Shown here piece after piece: positions 25,978-35,646 of a stretch of 47,194 nucleotides of DNA. Within the stretch, counting starts at the first letter, position 1. Every line of letters starts with the position of its first letter. Under the pieces are notes generated by a model. It was not told the DNA's origin. It saw only the letters and a list, made by a program, of their open reading frames with translations, and did no database searches. The position numbers and the translations under genes were made by a program. The stretch is from Phycisphaeraceae bacterium (lineage in GTDB: Bacteria > Planctomycetota > Phycisphaerae > Phycisphaerales > Zrk34), in the NCBI GenBank assembly GCA_028277685.1, contig JANQFT010000499.1:1-47194 (forward strand), read 5' to 3'.

Positions 25978-26724
25978 TTGTCAAGTACACATTCCAGTCA
26001 TTCAACGCAGCCCGTGGTGGTGGCGTCGGATGTGCCCCTGCGCCCTGGGAAGCGCCAAGCCCCCAAACTGAAACTAGGTAGCACAGCAGATCGCGGTAGT
26101 GTCGATCTGTCAGGCTATCAGAACACTTGGTACAACCCCGGCCGCAGTCGGGTCGTCCGCATCTTGTGGTACTTGCTGAACGCCATCATCTTCATCAATC
26201 CGCTGATGCCGCTGTACGGTCTGAAGCGCCGTGTGCTCCGCTTGTTTGGCGCGAAAATCGGTAAAGGTGTGGTCATTAAGCCCAATGTCAACATCAAGTA
26301 TCCATGGAATCTGGAAATCGGTGATCACACGTGGATCGGCGAACGCAGTTGGTTCGACAGTCTGGAAAAAATCAAGATCGGTGCCAACGTGTGCGTGTCA
26401 CAAGGCGTTTATCTCTGCACGGGCAGTCATGATTGGAAAGACCCGACTTTTAGTTTGATTATCAAGCCCATCGTCGTCGAAGACGGCGCTTGGCTTGGAT
26501 GCCAGAGCACGGTGACCGGCGGAGTGGTTGTGGGAAGTCACTCCGTCGTCGCCGCTGGCTCGGTTGCTTCACAAGATCTTCCGCGTTACATGATTTGCCG
26601 CGGTAATCCCGCCAAGGGTGTGAAGCCTCGCAACATTCATACCGAGAAGCCGAAAGCCACCAACTATCGCATGGTGTTCCCCGAAGCTGTGGGCGAGCAA
26701 TCAAAGAGAGTGGTTGCAGGCTGA
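25978..26724 (+). CDS. WcaF-like acyltransferase (left-handed beta-helix)
   Basis: A hexapeptide-repeat acyltransferase of about 248 residues. A disordered Ser/Thr-rich N-terminal ~45 residues leads to YQNTWYNPGRSRVVRILWYL, the opening seen in WcaF-like enzymes. RLFGAKIGKGVVIKPNVNIK follows, then the catalytic His in TGSHDWKDP (about 155) and beta-helix turns to GNPAKGVKPR. It probably O-acetylates a second position or a different sugar from the enzyme at 23341. The TTG at 25978 has GAGAGAGGG before it. A GTG at 25912 would add 22 Arg-rich residues and cannot be excluded. It is followed by convergent minus-strand genes. Confidence 0.9.
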   Translation: MSSTHSSHSTQPVVVASDVPLRPGKRQAPKLKLGSTADRGSVDLSGYQNTWYNPGRSRVVRILWYLLNAIIFINPLMPLYGLKRRVLRLFGAKIGKGVVIKPNVNIKYPWNLEIGDHTWIGERSWFDSLEKIKIGANVCVSQGVYLCTGSHDWKDPTFSLIIKPIVVEDGAWLGCQSTVTGGVVVGSHSVVAAGSVASQDLPRYMICRGNPAKGVKPRNIHTEKPKATNYRMVFPEAVGEQSKRVVAG

Positions 26725-26810
26725 AATCCTCATACTAATAAGTAAACCCTGGTATTGACTGAGGTTTGTTTATTGGATCACTTTTCCCATTGTACAAGTA
26801 TCAGTACCAG

Positions 26811-26829
26811 CGCCATTATTACAATGGCG
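26811..26829. terminator. Stem-loop at the 3' end of the minus-strand operon
   Basis: CGCCATT (26811-26817) and AATGGCG (26823-26829) pair around a 5-base loop, overlapping the stop codon of the gene ending at 26819. The site separates two convergent genes. There is no T run on either side, so it may protect the 3' end rather than terminate. Confidence 0.35.
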
Positions 26830-27328
26830 TCTCTACTTTCCTGAGTGCTTTACCGCGACGAATGATTTTGATCCCGAAGAAGACCGCGGTGGCCGTGGCC
26901 ATCACCAGCAGCGTCGGTGCACTGCCCTGCCCACTGAACAGACGCGGCTTACGCCAACTGTCAGCAATCAAATCCAGCTTCAAACCCCGATGAGCTTTTA
27001 CCACCGCATCCAGATCGGCGTAATTCTTTGCCGCCCACCGTGTTTCGGCGTGACGCGTTGCCACCGACACCGTGTCATCGGTCAGTTTCATGATGACCAT
27101 CTGTTCCGGACGATCGCTTTTCACGAACGCGGCGACGTTGTCCGCCAGCGTCGTGCGTGAAACATTACCCATGGGGCCTTCGCCTCGGAACACCTCGAAG
27201 ACCTCACCCGTTTTCTCCACCCAGATGCTTGCATAAAGCTGCTGCTTGAAGCGCCCGCTTGCGATCAGCAACGCGACCGCAACCGCTGCATACACCACGA
27301 ACAGTATCAGCAGACGACGAAGAACCAT
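26819..27328 (-). CDS. Hypothetical protein with two membrane helices
   Basis: A 169-residue protein. A membrane helix at about 5-24 is followed by an extracytoplasmic domain of about 110 residues, with charged sequence such as KLTDDTVSVATRHAETRWAA and ADLDAVVKAHRG. A second helix comes at about 137-156, and a basic tail ends the chain. I do not recognise the family. It is the last gene of the nucleotide-sugar operon, 86 bases after UDP-galactopyranose mutase, so it may be an accessory envelope protein. Confidence 0.6.
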   Translation of the reverse strand: MVLRRLLILFVVYAAVAVALLIASGRFKQQLYASIWVEKTGEVFEVFRGEGPMGNVSRTTLADNVAAFVKSDRPEQMVIMKLTDDTVSVATRHAETRWAAKNYADLDAVVKAHRGLKLDLIADSWRKPRLFSGQGSAPTLLVMATATAVFFGIKIIRRGKALRKVETPL

Positions 27329-27414
27329 GACCGCTATCCTCTGTGAATCATCTGATTGGGATCACCAGCATAGCACGATACGGTAAAGCATGAATGTGCC
27401 ACATGTGCGGTGCC

Positions 27415-28542
27415 TCACCCCAACTTCGGGCACGTGCCTTCAAGGACCTGGCCGGCCAGCATCATCGCGCGGCCGATTGCCTGATCCATATCAAAATACC
27501 TGTACTCTCCCAATCGGCCACAGATAAGCACATTCTCCAGTGCATCGGCGCGACGGCGATACTCAGCATAAAGCTGCCCGTTTACCGCATCGGGAAAGGG
27601 ATACTCAAAATTCGACGGATCATCCGGCGTATGCGGCGTTTCGGTGGTGATGACCGTGCCGCGCTGCACCCTCTCCTCCGAGGGCGGGGGGGCCATCTGC
27701 TTCCATTCCAGTATGCGGATGGCCGGGCCGTCGGCATGCTGCGGGGTGTTCACCTGACCACACGACTGATGCTGCTCGGCATTCGGCAGATAGGTGTGCT
27801 TGCGCTGTTGGCCGCGATAGACCAACGGGCCGGCATCGCCATCGAAGTACGAATCGATCGGGCCAGTGTAGATGAGCATCTTCCGGGCGGTCACTTCATG
27901 ACGAACATCGCAGTAATCGCAGTTCAGTTGACAGTCGATGCCAGCCAGCATCGCCTGCATCATCGCGGTGTAACCCTCGGTGGGTATGCCCTGGTGTTTC
28001 TTGTCGGGGGTGAGGCGTGGTTCGTCATCTTCGCGCACGTTGAATCGCTTGCAGAGGTCGGCCGCCAGTTGTGTCACCGGCACGCCCCACTGTTTCTCGT
28101 TGTATTCCTTGATGAATTTCTCGTACACCAGGCGGGGCATCAGCGACAGGGCCGCCTCTTCGAAGTTCGTTGGCGTGCCGGTGAACTCGGGCTTCCAGTT
28201 GTTGCCAACGTGCTCACGAATGTAACTGGCTGCGATGGGCCAATTGTGTTCTTCGCCATCCACCCGGCTTTTGATCGCCGCTTCATACGGCCAGAACGCG
28301 GCAAACCGATTGACGAATTCCCAGATGCGCGGACTGGACGTACGAAAGTAATGCGGACCATACGTGTGAATGCGAATGCCACTGGGCTGGTGCATATGGT
28401 CATGCACATTGCCACCCACATGATCGCGACGTTCGAGCACCAATACCTCACGGCCAGCATCCGCCAACGTGCGCGCGATCACGCTGCCGGTCAGTCCGCT
28501 GCCAATGATGATGTAATCTGCTTCGAGCTTAGTTAGCTGCAC
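27415..28542 (-). CDS. glf: UDP-galactopyranose mutase
   Basis: A 375-residue flavoenzyme that interconverts UDP-galactopyranose and UDP-galactofuranose, the donor for Galf residues. The FAD-binding Rossmann motif YIIIGSGLTGSVIA is at about 10-23, with LERRDHVGGNVHDH after it. GPHYFRTS (about 64), the EYNEKQWG helix (about 147) and ICGRLGEYRYFDMDQAI near the C-terminus, which covers the flavin, are all diagnostic. The start is GTG with GGGAG five bases upstream. It lies 27 bases after the UDP-glucose dehydrogenase gene. A strict Galf-transferase cannot be picked among the nearby GT2 enzymes, but this gene implies Galf, or a related furanose, in the glycan. Confidence 0.95.
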   Translation of the reverse strand: MQLTKLEADYIIIGSGLTGSVIARTLADAGREVLVLERRDHVGGNVHDHMHQPSGIRIHTYGPHYFRTSSPRIWEFVNRFAAFWPYEAAIKSRVDGEEHNWPIAASYIREHVGNNWKPEFTGTPTNFEEAALSLMPRLVYEKFIKEYNEKQWGVPVTQLAADLCKRFNVREDDEPRLTPDKKHQGIPTEGYTAMMQAMLAGIDCQLNCDYCDVRHEVTARKMLIYTGPIDSYFDGDAGPLVYRGQQRKHTYLPNAEQHQSCGQVNTPQHADGPAIRILEWKQMAPPPSEERVQRGTVITTETPHTPDDPSNFEYPFPDAVNGQLYAEYRRRADALENVLICGRLGEYRYFDMDQAIGRAMMLAGQVLEGTCPKLG

Positions 28543-28569
28543 GGCAACTCCCGGAACAACGCGCGTGAT

Positions 28570-29958
28570 CTACTTCATACCTACCGGAGCACGACCGACG
28601 GAGTAGTAAACAAAACCATGCTCAGCCATGCTCTCGCGGCGGTACAGGTTACGGCCGTCGAAAATCAAAGGCGTGTTCATACGCTGCTTCATGTCGTCGA
28701 AGTCCGGATGCAGGAACTCGCCCCAGTTGGTGCAGATGGCCAACGCATCCGCGCCGTCCAGCGCGCTCAGTTCATCCTCCGCATAAATGATGTCCGCACC
28801 AAACACCTTTGCGCAGTTCTCCAAAGCGACCTGGTCGAACACGGCAACCTTCGCGCCACGATCGATCAACTGCTGAATCAACGTGATGGACGGCGCTTCA
28901 CGAATGTCATCAGTGCCGGGCTTGAAAGCGATGCCCCACACGGCAATACGCTTACCATTCAAGCTGGCAGTTTTACTCTCACTTCCAGCGGCATCACTTC
29001 CGGGGGCGGCGCCGAAGTGTTTGTCGATCTTGGCAATGAAACGGTCGCGCTGCACCTGATTGACCTGATCTACCGCTTCGAGCAGCTTAGCCGGCTGGTC
29101 AACCTGTTGTCCCATCGAAATGCACGCCAACACATCCTTCGGGAAGCACGACCCGCCATAGCCCAGGCCGGGGTAGAGGAACTGGTTGCCGATGCGCTTG
29201 TCGCTGCACATGCCGCGACGCACTTCATCGATGTCAGCGTTGTATGCTTCGCACAGGTTCGCAATCTCGTTGATGAAACTGATCTTCGTGGCCAGCATCG
29301 TGTTGGCAGCGTACTTGACCATTTCGGCTGAGGGAATATCCATCACGAAAATCGGATTCCCCTGACGCACAAACGGTTCATAAAGTTCGCGCAGCATATC
29401 GCCGGTCTGCTTGCTGTCTGCCCCGATGACCACGCGGTCGGGGTGGGTGAAGTCGTGAATGGCATCGCCTTCTTTCAGGAACTCAGGGTTCGACGCCATA
29501 CTGAATGCTTTGGATGTGTGCCGAGCGATTTCATCCCGCACGCGGCGGTTGGTGCCCACCGGCACGGTGCTTTTCACGACGATGATCTTCGGCGTGCGCG
29601 CGGTCACGGTGTTGCCCGGACCTTCTTCGATCGCGGTGCCGATATCCTTCGCCGCCCCCAGCACATATTGCAAATCGGCGTGACCCGATTCATCCGGCGG
29701 GGTACCCACACAAATGAAGATGATTTCCGCTCCGCCGTAGGCCGCCACCTTATCGGTCGTGAAATGCAGACGACCAGCCTTGGTGTTCCGCTTGATCAGA
29801 TCGCTCAGTCCAGGCTCATAAATCGGTGATTCACCCCGATTCAGCATCTCAATTTTCGCCGGATCGATATCCAGGCACGTCACATCATTGCCGGTGTTGG
29901 CGAAACAGGTTCCCGTGACAAGACCCACATAACCGGTACCAACCATCGTGATACGCAT
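28570..29958 (-). CDS. ugd: UDP-glucose 6-dehydrogenase
   Basis: A 462-residue enzyme oxidising UDP-glucose to UDP-glucuronate with two NAD+. The N-terminal NAD-binding motif is MVGTGYVGLVTG. The catalytic cysteine is in LGYGGSCFPKDVLA at about residue 270, and the C-terminal UDP-binding domain includes WGIAFKPGTDDIREAPS (about 345). The ATG at 29958 has GAGGAG seven bases upstream; in-frame codons before it are not needed. Its product is the substrate of the two epimerase/decarboxylase genes upstream in the same operon, so the order makes biochemical sense. A 206-base gap separates it from the epimerase gene and may hold an internal promoter. Confidence 0.96.
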   Translation of the reverse strand: MRITMVGTGYVGLVTGTCFANTGNDVTCLDIDPAKIEMLNRGESPIYEPGLSDLIKRNTKAGRLHFTTDKVAAYGGAEIIFICVGTPPDESGHADLQYVLGAAKDIGTAIEEGPGNTVTARTPKIIVVKSTVPVGTNRRVRDEIARHTSKAFSMASNPEFLKEGDAIHDFTHPDRVVIGADSKQTGDMLRELYEPFVRQGNPIFVMDIPSAEMVKYAANTMLATKISFINEIANLCEAYNADIDEVRRGMCSDKRIGNQFLYPGLGYGGSCFPKDVLACISMGQQVDQPAKLLEAVDQVNQVQRDRFIAKIDKHFGAAPGSDAAGSESKTASLNGKRIAVWGIAFKPGTDDIREAPSITLIQQLIDRGAKVAVFDQVALENCAKVFGADIIYAEDELSALDGADALAICTNWGEFLHPDFDDMKQRMNTPLIFDGRNLYRRESMAEHGFVYYSVGRAPVGMK

Positions 29959-30164
29959 CGCGGCTCCTCTTCCCCCGCCCCCGAAAATGTGCGGGGAGAA
30001 CCCGGAAATGGTGTTTAGGTTGTCCACCCGGACCTTCCGGGGGATGCGAAGTATATCGGCAGTTATCGCCCCAATCTTGGCCGAAACCGCAACCAGAGCA
30101 TAGTTACGCCACCCAAACACAGTGGTTCAGGCGGAAACTGCAACTTGGCATTGATTCACCGAAA

Positions 30165-31121
30165 CTACCTCAACGTATCCCGATACCACGCCCAGAGATT
30201 GGCCAAGCCCTCGTCCACCGGGGTTTGGGGGTTGTAGTCAAGCAGTTGCCTGGCCTTGTCCACGTTGGCGAAGTTGATCTTCGGCTCGCTCGCCGGGGCG
30301 GGAACGTCTTCGATGTTCGCCTTCTTGCCCACGAGGTCTTCGACGATGCTCACGAAGTCGGCCATCAGTACCGGTTCACCCCGACCGAGGTTCACAACTT
30401 CATACCCCAGTGGCTTGTCCAGCGCCGCCACCACACCGCTGACGATGTCTTCCACGTAGGTCCAGTCGCGCTTCATCTGGCCGTTGTCGAACAACGTGAT
30501 CTTCTCGCCGGTCACCACGCGGTCGGTCACCATGAACGGCATCATGTCCGGTCGACCGCAAGGCCCATACACGCTGAAGAAGCGCACGGCCGTGAAGTTC
30601 ATATCGTGCAGGTTGTGATAGGTGTGCCCCATCATTTCGATGGCCTTCTTGCTCGCCGGGTACGGAGCCAGCGGCAGGTTGCATGGATCGGTTTCCACGA
30701 ACGGCAGCTGATCCGTGTTGCCATACACGCTGGACGTGGAAGCGAACACGAACTGGTTGCAGTCGTTCAGCCGCGCCGCTTCCAGCAGGTTCACCGAACC
30801 GACTACATTGACCTGGGTGTACAGACCGGCCTTGCCGATGGAGTAGCGCACATTCGCCATCGCCCCAAGGTGCGCCACGGCATTCGGTTTGTGCTCAGCG
30901 AAGATCGCATCCACTGCCGCACGATCACAGAAGTCGACCTCACACATCGTAAAACCATCGCACCCGATCAGGTTCGACGCGTTGCGCCGTTTCACCGCAG
31001 GGTCGTAGTAGTCGTTGAAGTTATCGATACCCACCACCTGCCGTCCCTCATCCAGCAGGCGTCGACAAAGATGCGAACCAATAAACCCCGCCGCACCGGT
31101 AACCAGAACCGTCGATGACAT
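30165..31121 (-). CDS. NAD-dependent epimerase, UDP-glucuronate 4-epimerase type
   Basis: A 318-residue extended SDR. The cofactor site is VLVTGAAGFIGSHLCRRL at the N-terminus. The catalytic Ser/Tyr/Lys set is in FASTSSVYG (about 122) and YPASKKAIEMM (about 145), and FFSVYGPCGRPDMMPF (about 175) carries the G-R-P-D-M sequence typical of UDP-glucuronate 4-epimerases. It would convert UDP-GlcA to UDP-GalA; UDP-glucose 4-epimerase activity is the alternative. The ATG at 31121 is set by GGAG upstream and begins 15 bases after the UDP-glucuronate decarboxylase stop, so the two are co-transcribed. Confidence 0.92.
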   Translation of the reverse strand: MSSTVLVTGAAGFIGSHLCRRLLDEGRQVVGIDNFNDYYDPAVKRRNASNLIGCDGFTMCEVDFCDRAAVDAIFAEHKPNAVAHLGAMANVRYSIGKAGLYTQVNVVGSVNLLEAARLNDCNQFVFASTSSVYGNTDQLPFVETDPCNLPLAPYPASKKAIEMMGHTYHNLHDMNFTAVRFFSVYGPCGRPDMMPFMVTDRVVTGEKITLFDNGQMKRDWTYVEDIVSGVVAALDKPLGYEVVNLGRGEPVLMADFVSIVEDLVGKKANIEDVPAPASEPKINFANVDKARQLLDYNPQTPVDEGLANLWAWYRDTLR

Positions 31122-31136
31122 ACAACTTCGCTCCAC

Positions 31137-32117
<981 letters not shown>

Positions 32118-32133
32118 ACATTTCTCCAAACCG

Positions 32134-32883
32134 TTACAACTTCGTCCGCCAGAACAATCTTTCCGGCACTGCACGAATAATCGTCATGATACACCGCCAG
32201 AACCATGGGGTGTAAATCGTGGGGCTGCCGCGGCGAATGGCGCGAACTACATCCTGTGCAATGCGGTCCGGTGTTGCCACCAACGGACTGTTACGATCCA
32301 CAACACCAAAGGTCATTGGTGTATCCACTATGCCGGGCTTGATGGTTATCACCTGCACGTTTTCATTCGCCATCCGATGCCGTAGACCTGCCAGATAGGT
32401 AGTCAGCGCCGCTTTGGTCGAGCCGTAGATGTAGTTGCTCTGTCGGCCGCGATCGCCCGCGACACTGCTGATACCGCAAATGTAACCTTGCTTTCGCGCC
32501 TGCATGTAGGTTGCCACCGGCTCCAGTATGCTGACGGCGCTGGTGTAGTTCGTCTGAATCATTTGTTGGGCCAGCGCGAAATCATTCTGCGCTTCGGCCT
32601 GATCAAACATGGTGCCATGGCAGAGGATCACCCCGTCGAGTTGGTCATCGAAGTGCGCGATGCATTGTTCGACGAATGCGGCATGCTCATCGGTCGCCAG
32701 CGCATCGAAACAAATTGTATCTGCACGGCACTCGGCGCGCACGTGCACATCGTTGGCGATGCGCTTCAGTTCTTCTTCGTTGCGGCCGGCCAGCAGTAAA
32801 CAATCGCCATCACGCGCGAGCCTCCGCACCACTGCCCGCGCGATGCCGCTGGTCGCCCCGAGGATCAGCACGTTCTGACTCAT
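32134..32883 (-). CDS. Short-chain dehydrogenase, DprE2-like
   Basis: A 249-residue classical SDR. The NAD(P) site is [19 protein letters not shown], and the catalytic Ser and Tyr/Lys are in [10 protein letters not shown] (about 137) and [10 protein letters not shown] (about 150). The C-terminus ([18 protein letters not shown]) is hydrophobic, as in membrane-associated DprE2-like proteins. Its ATG overlaps the TGA of the FAD oxidase gene (32880-32883), an arrangement also seen for dprE1-dprE2, where oxidation to a 2-keto sugar is followed by reduction with inverted configuration. Assignment as a DprE2 functional equivalent is inference from pairing and length. A long in-frame extension upstream lies inside the FAD gene and is not coding. 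Confidence 0.85.
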   Translation of the reverse strand: MSQNVLILGATSGIARAVVRRLARDGDCLLLAGRNEEELKRIANDVHVRAECRADTICFDALATDEHAAFVEQCIAHFDDQLDGVILCHGTMFDQAEAQNDFALAQQMIQTNYTSAVSILEPVATYMQARKQGYICGISSVAGDRGRQSNYIYGSTKAALTTYLAGLRHRMANENVQVITIKPGIVDTPMTFGVVDRNSPLVATPDRIAQDVVRAIRRGSPTIYTPWFWRCIMTIIRAVPERLFWRTKL

Positions 32884-34253
32884 GCGATCGCCTCCGTGAT
32901 GCCAAGCCGCCGCGATTGGCTGCTGCTGAATTTTCCGCGCGGGTCGAGCTGACGACACAACTGTTTGAACTCCGCCAGCCTTGGATAACCCGCTTCGAAT
33001 GTCGCGCGACTCATGCAGGCATCTTTCGCCAGATAAAGTCTGCCCCCATGCTCCAGCACGATGCGGTCCATCGCTTCGATCAGTTCGAGTAACGCCCGAC
33101 CGGTATACGGCAAGTCGAGTGCCAGCGTGTGACCAGCCAACGGGAAGGATAGCATCCCATCGTTCTGCGGGCCGTAGCTTTTCAGCACGGCGAGGAATGA
33201 AGCACGCTTGCTCCTGGTCAGCAGTTCCAGCAAAGCCACCAACGCCGTGCGACTCGTTTCGCGGGGCAATACCGGTTGATACTGAATGAGCCCGCGCCTT
33301 CCGTACAACCGATTCCAATCGTTCACGCCATCCAGCGGATAGAAAAATGGATCGTAGTGTTCGACCTTTCGCCCGTTTTTGTGCTTGCGGTAGAACGCCG
33401 CGTTGAACAGCTTGACGCTCAATGGATTCAGCGCCCATCCCGGCGCGTGGCAAGGCATGGGCAGCGCGCGCCCACGGCGCGGTGCGAGTGGATTTTCGCG
33501 CTGACGTTCTGACAGGTCATTCATCGTGGCGTGATTGCCCTGCATGATCACGCTTCGGCCCATCGAGGCGCCCGATGCCAGACAATCAATCCACGCCACG
33601 GAGTATTGGTATTGCGCATCGCCGGTGTCGAATTGCTCAAGTGCTTCATCCAGGTTGGCTGCTTTGTGGTAATCGACTGTCACATATGCGGTGGCCACAG
33701 GCAACAGTTTCAGTCGCGCTGAAAGAATGATGCCCGTTAATCCCATGCCCCCCACCGTCGCCCAGAACACTTCACGGTTTTCGTCACGCGAACAAATCAG
33801 TACCTCGCCCGATGCGGTGAGTAATTGCAAATCGATGATGAAGGATACCATCGAGCCATCACGGTGATGGTTCTTGCCGTGCACATCTGCCGCGATCGCG
33901 CCGCCCAGGGTCACGAATTTGGTTCCGGGGGTGACGGGCAGAAAGTACCCGCGCGGCATGAACACATCGAGCAGCGTCTGCAAACTCACGCCCGCCTGGG
34001 CTTCGACGATGTGTGAATCACGATCGAAATGAATCAGGTTGTCCAGTGCATCAGTCAGCACCACATTGTGTGATGCGTTAATGGCCGGATCGCCGTAGCT
34101 GCGCCCCAGTCCCCGCGCGATCAGGTGACCATTTTCATGGAGGGGCGAAATTTTTTTCAGGGTAGCCAGCGTCCCCGGTCGATGTAGCCGGCATTCAGCG
34201 AGTGGGTAATTGCCCCATCCGCCCAGCAAAATGGTTGGGGCGTTTGTGCACAT
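32880..34253 (-). CDS. FAD-dependent oxidase, DprE1-like
   Basis: A 457-residue flavoprotein of the VAO/PCMH type. The FAD domain contains ARGLGRSYGD (about 47), VTLGGAIAADVHGKNHHRDG (about 115-134) and VGGMGLTGII (about 170). The C-terminal half contains LAVLKSYGPQNDGMLSFPLA, LALDLP and the lysine region LYLAKDACMSRATFEAGYP (about 415), all strongly reminiscent of decaprenylphosphoryl-beta-D-ribose oxidase. The position of the mycobacterial drug-target cysteine appears to be Ala here (HTLALD). It likely oxidises a polyprenyl-phosphate-linked or nucleotide-linked sugar for the partner SDR to reduce. It is the first gene of the nucleotide-sugar operon. Confidence 0.9.
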   Translation of the reverse strand: MCTNAPTILLGGWGNYPLAECRLHRPGTLATLKKISPLHENGHLIARGLGRSYGDPAINASHNVVLTDALDNLIHFDRDSHIVEAQAGVSLQTLLDVFMPRGYFLPVTPGTKFVTLGGAIAADVHGKNHHRDGSMVSFIIDLQLLTASGEVLICSRDENREVFWATVGGMGLTGIILSARLKLLPVATAYVTVDYHKAANLDEALEQFDTGDAQYQYSVAWIDCLASGASMGRSVIMQGNHATMNDLSERQRENPLAPRRGRALPMPCHAPGWALNPLSVKLFNAAFYRKHKNGRKVEHYDPFFYPLDGVNDWNRLYGRRGLIQYQPVLPRETSRTALVALLELLTRSKRASFLAVLKSYGPQNDGMLSFPLAGHTLALDLPYTGRALLELIEAMDRIVLEHGGRLYLAKDACMSRATFEAGYPRLAEFKQLCRQLDPRGKFSSSQSRRLGITEAIA

Positions 34254-34639
34254 GGATACTGAATAACCATCGTCGGCCTGGTAATTGTCCCAACATTAAC
34301 GCGAGACTGTTTGCCTGCCTGACCAAACCACAACTTTGTGCAGACATTGTGGGGATTGTTACGGACGTATTTGTGTTGTTATCGGCAGATTATGATTCAT
34401 AATGTGACTATTAATATGCCGCATCGGTCAATCAGGGGGACGGCAGCCAGCAGCACCCATTAGGAGGGTACTTCCGGGATGGGGCTGATTGGTGCTTCCG
34501 GGGACGGGGGTTTCCTAGAGAGCTTTGGGCAAGAGATTTGGGCGCTTTTTGTGCCTGGTTTGTGTGTTGGTTGATTGGCAACCCAGCACACAGGCGGGGA
34601 AATGTGACCTGGTGAATGCTCAAAGCAAGGAAAGAAAAG
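34254..34639. other. Divergent intergenic region upstream of the PEP-CTERM genes
   Basis: A 386-base spacer between the DprE1-like gene (minus) and the first PEP-CTERM gene (plus). It holds an AT-rich dyad, ATTATG (34389-34394) and CATAAT (34398-34403), and an imperfect direct repeat of the type GGTRCTTCCGGG at 34467-34484 and 34491-34509. The ribosome site AAGGAAAG just before 34640 belongs to the next gene. No clear gene is present; promoters for both operons are expected here. Confidence 0.45.
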
Positions 34640-35287
34640 ATGAAACGGTTGATGGTGATCTGTGCAGCATGTGCGCTGCTGTGTGTCAGTGGGCAGGCGT
34701 GGTCGGTCATTCTTACACCTGACTCCTTCGGCAATCTCGGTAACCTCCAGGCAGTGGGTAGCCCCACGGTCGATAATGTTTCGCACAGCAGTTCCGGCAC
34801 CACACTCAGTGCTACGGTGACCAGCCAGGCATTCGATGATCTGGATTCGGATGACTATGTCTATCTCTACCAGGTGGAAAACACCGGTGATCACGATATT
34901 CACCGCTTCACCATCTACCCGTTCGTCGGGGCCAACAGCAGTACCACCGTGGGCTACCTGACCGGAGGTGAACCGGCCGGTTTCGTGGCCGGCATCACGG
35001 CGCCGCTTGGAGCCAGCATTTCCACGACGCCGCCTCCAGGTGCAACGGTGGGCTTTCTGTATCTCGATCTCAGTTTCATGTCCGGCCCCAACGCCGTACT
35101 GTTGACCGGCCAGACCAGCAAGGTGATGTACATCATCAGCGATGCGCCGCCCACCATTGCCCAGGGTAATGTGATCAACGGCAACGTGGCCTACGGCGAT
35201 GTGGTCGCCCCGATTCCCGAGCCGGCCAGCTTGGTTCTGGTGAGTCTGGGTGCGGTGGCTGTCGTTCAACGCAAGCGTGGTGAATGA
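34640..35287 (+). CDS. PEP-CTERM secreted protein 1
   Basis: A 215-residue exported protein. A signal peptide (about 1-22, RLMVICAACALLCVSGQAWS) is followed by a beta-rich, Ser/Thr-rich domain with YLYQVENTGDHDIHRFTIY (about 76). The C-terminal sorting signal is IPEPASLVLVSL, a short hydrophobic helix and VVQRKRGE. The ATG at 34640 has AAGGAAAG before it; a start eight codons earlier lacks a signal-like N-terminus. No enzyme motif is visible. It is the first of four PEP-CTERM genes in a row. Confidence 0.87.
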   Translation: MKRLMVICAACALLCVSGQAWSVILTPDSFGNLGNLQAVGSPTVDNVSHSSSGTTLSATVTSQAFDDLDSDDYVYLYQVENTGDHDIHRFTIYPFVGANSSTTVGYLTGGEPAGFVAGITAPLGASISTTPPPGATVGFLYLDLSFMSGPNAVLLTGQTSKVMYIISDAPPTIAQGNVINGNVAYGDVVAPIPEPASLVLVSLGAVAVVQRKRGE

Positions 35288-35524
35288 GGAGGATCGATGG
35301 CATTATGGGAGGATATTCCGGGGACCTGCCATGGTCGCTTCACTGCGATCACGGCGGATTAAAGACAACCTGATCTAACGTCCGGCTGGTGTACGAGTAG
35401 AGATTGAAGACCACGGCGCACGGCAATGCGCCTATGGCCGGACGGTACGACATCAATATGAACCCGCATGGGTGCGCTACGAGCGCGCAAGGCGCCGCGC
35501 GATCATTGTGCTCACCATGCATGT

Positions 35525-35560
35525 AGATGGATTACCCAAACGATTGGGTAGCAGCCATCT
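35525..35560 (+). other. Two-part stem-loop upstream of PEP-CTERM gene 2
   Basis: An inner stem pairs TACCCAA (35533-35539) with TTGGGTA (35544-35550) around ACGA. An outer stem pairs AGATGG (35525-35530) with CCATCT (35555-35560), across a 2/4-base internal loop. Thirteen base pairs in 36 bases are unlikely by chance. It lies 86 bases before the start codon and could be a 5' leader structure or the end of the preceding transcript; no T run follows. The rest of the 359-base spacer (35288-35646) shows no gene. Confidence 0.45.
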
Positions 35561-35646
35561 GCTTTGTCCGAGGTGGGATCTGTAGCAGAGACAGGTGGGC
35601 TTCGTGGTGAGGCCCGACGGACATTCACCCTGGTTGGAGATCAGAC

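Noticed and set aside
25797-26081. 94-codon ORF overlapping the start of the second acyltransferase
   Set aside because: It runs in another frame into the acyltransferase gene and shows no domain.
27394-28536. 380-codon open frame on the plus strand opposite UDP-galactopyranose mutase
   Set aside because: It is a shadow of glf; no domain features, and the minus-strand product carries all family motifs.
30225-31118. 297-codon plus-strand open frame opposite the epimerase
   Set aside because: A His/Val-rich antisense shadow of the epimerase gene.
32884-33453. Long in-frame extension upstream of the DprE2-like SDR
   Set aside because: It lies wholly inside the DprE1-like gene in another frame and has no domain character; the ATGA overlap fixes the SDR start.
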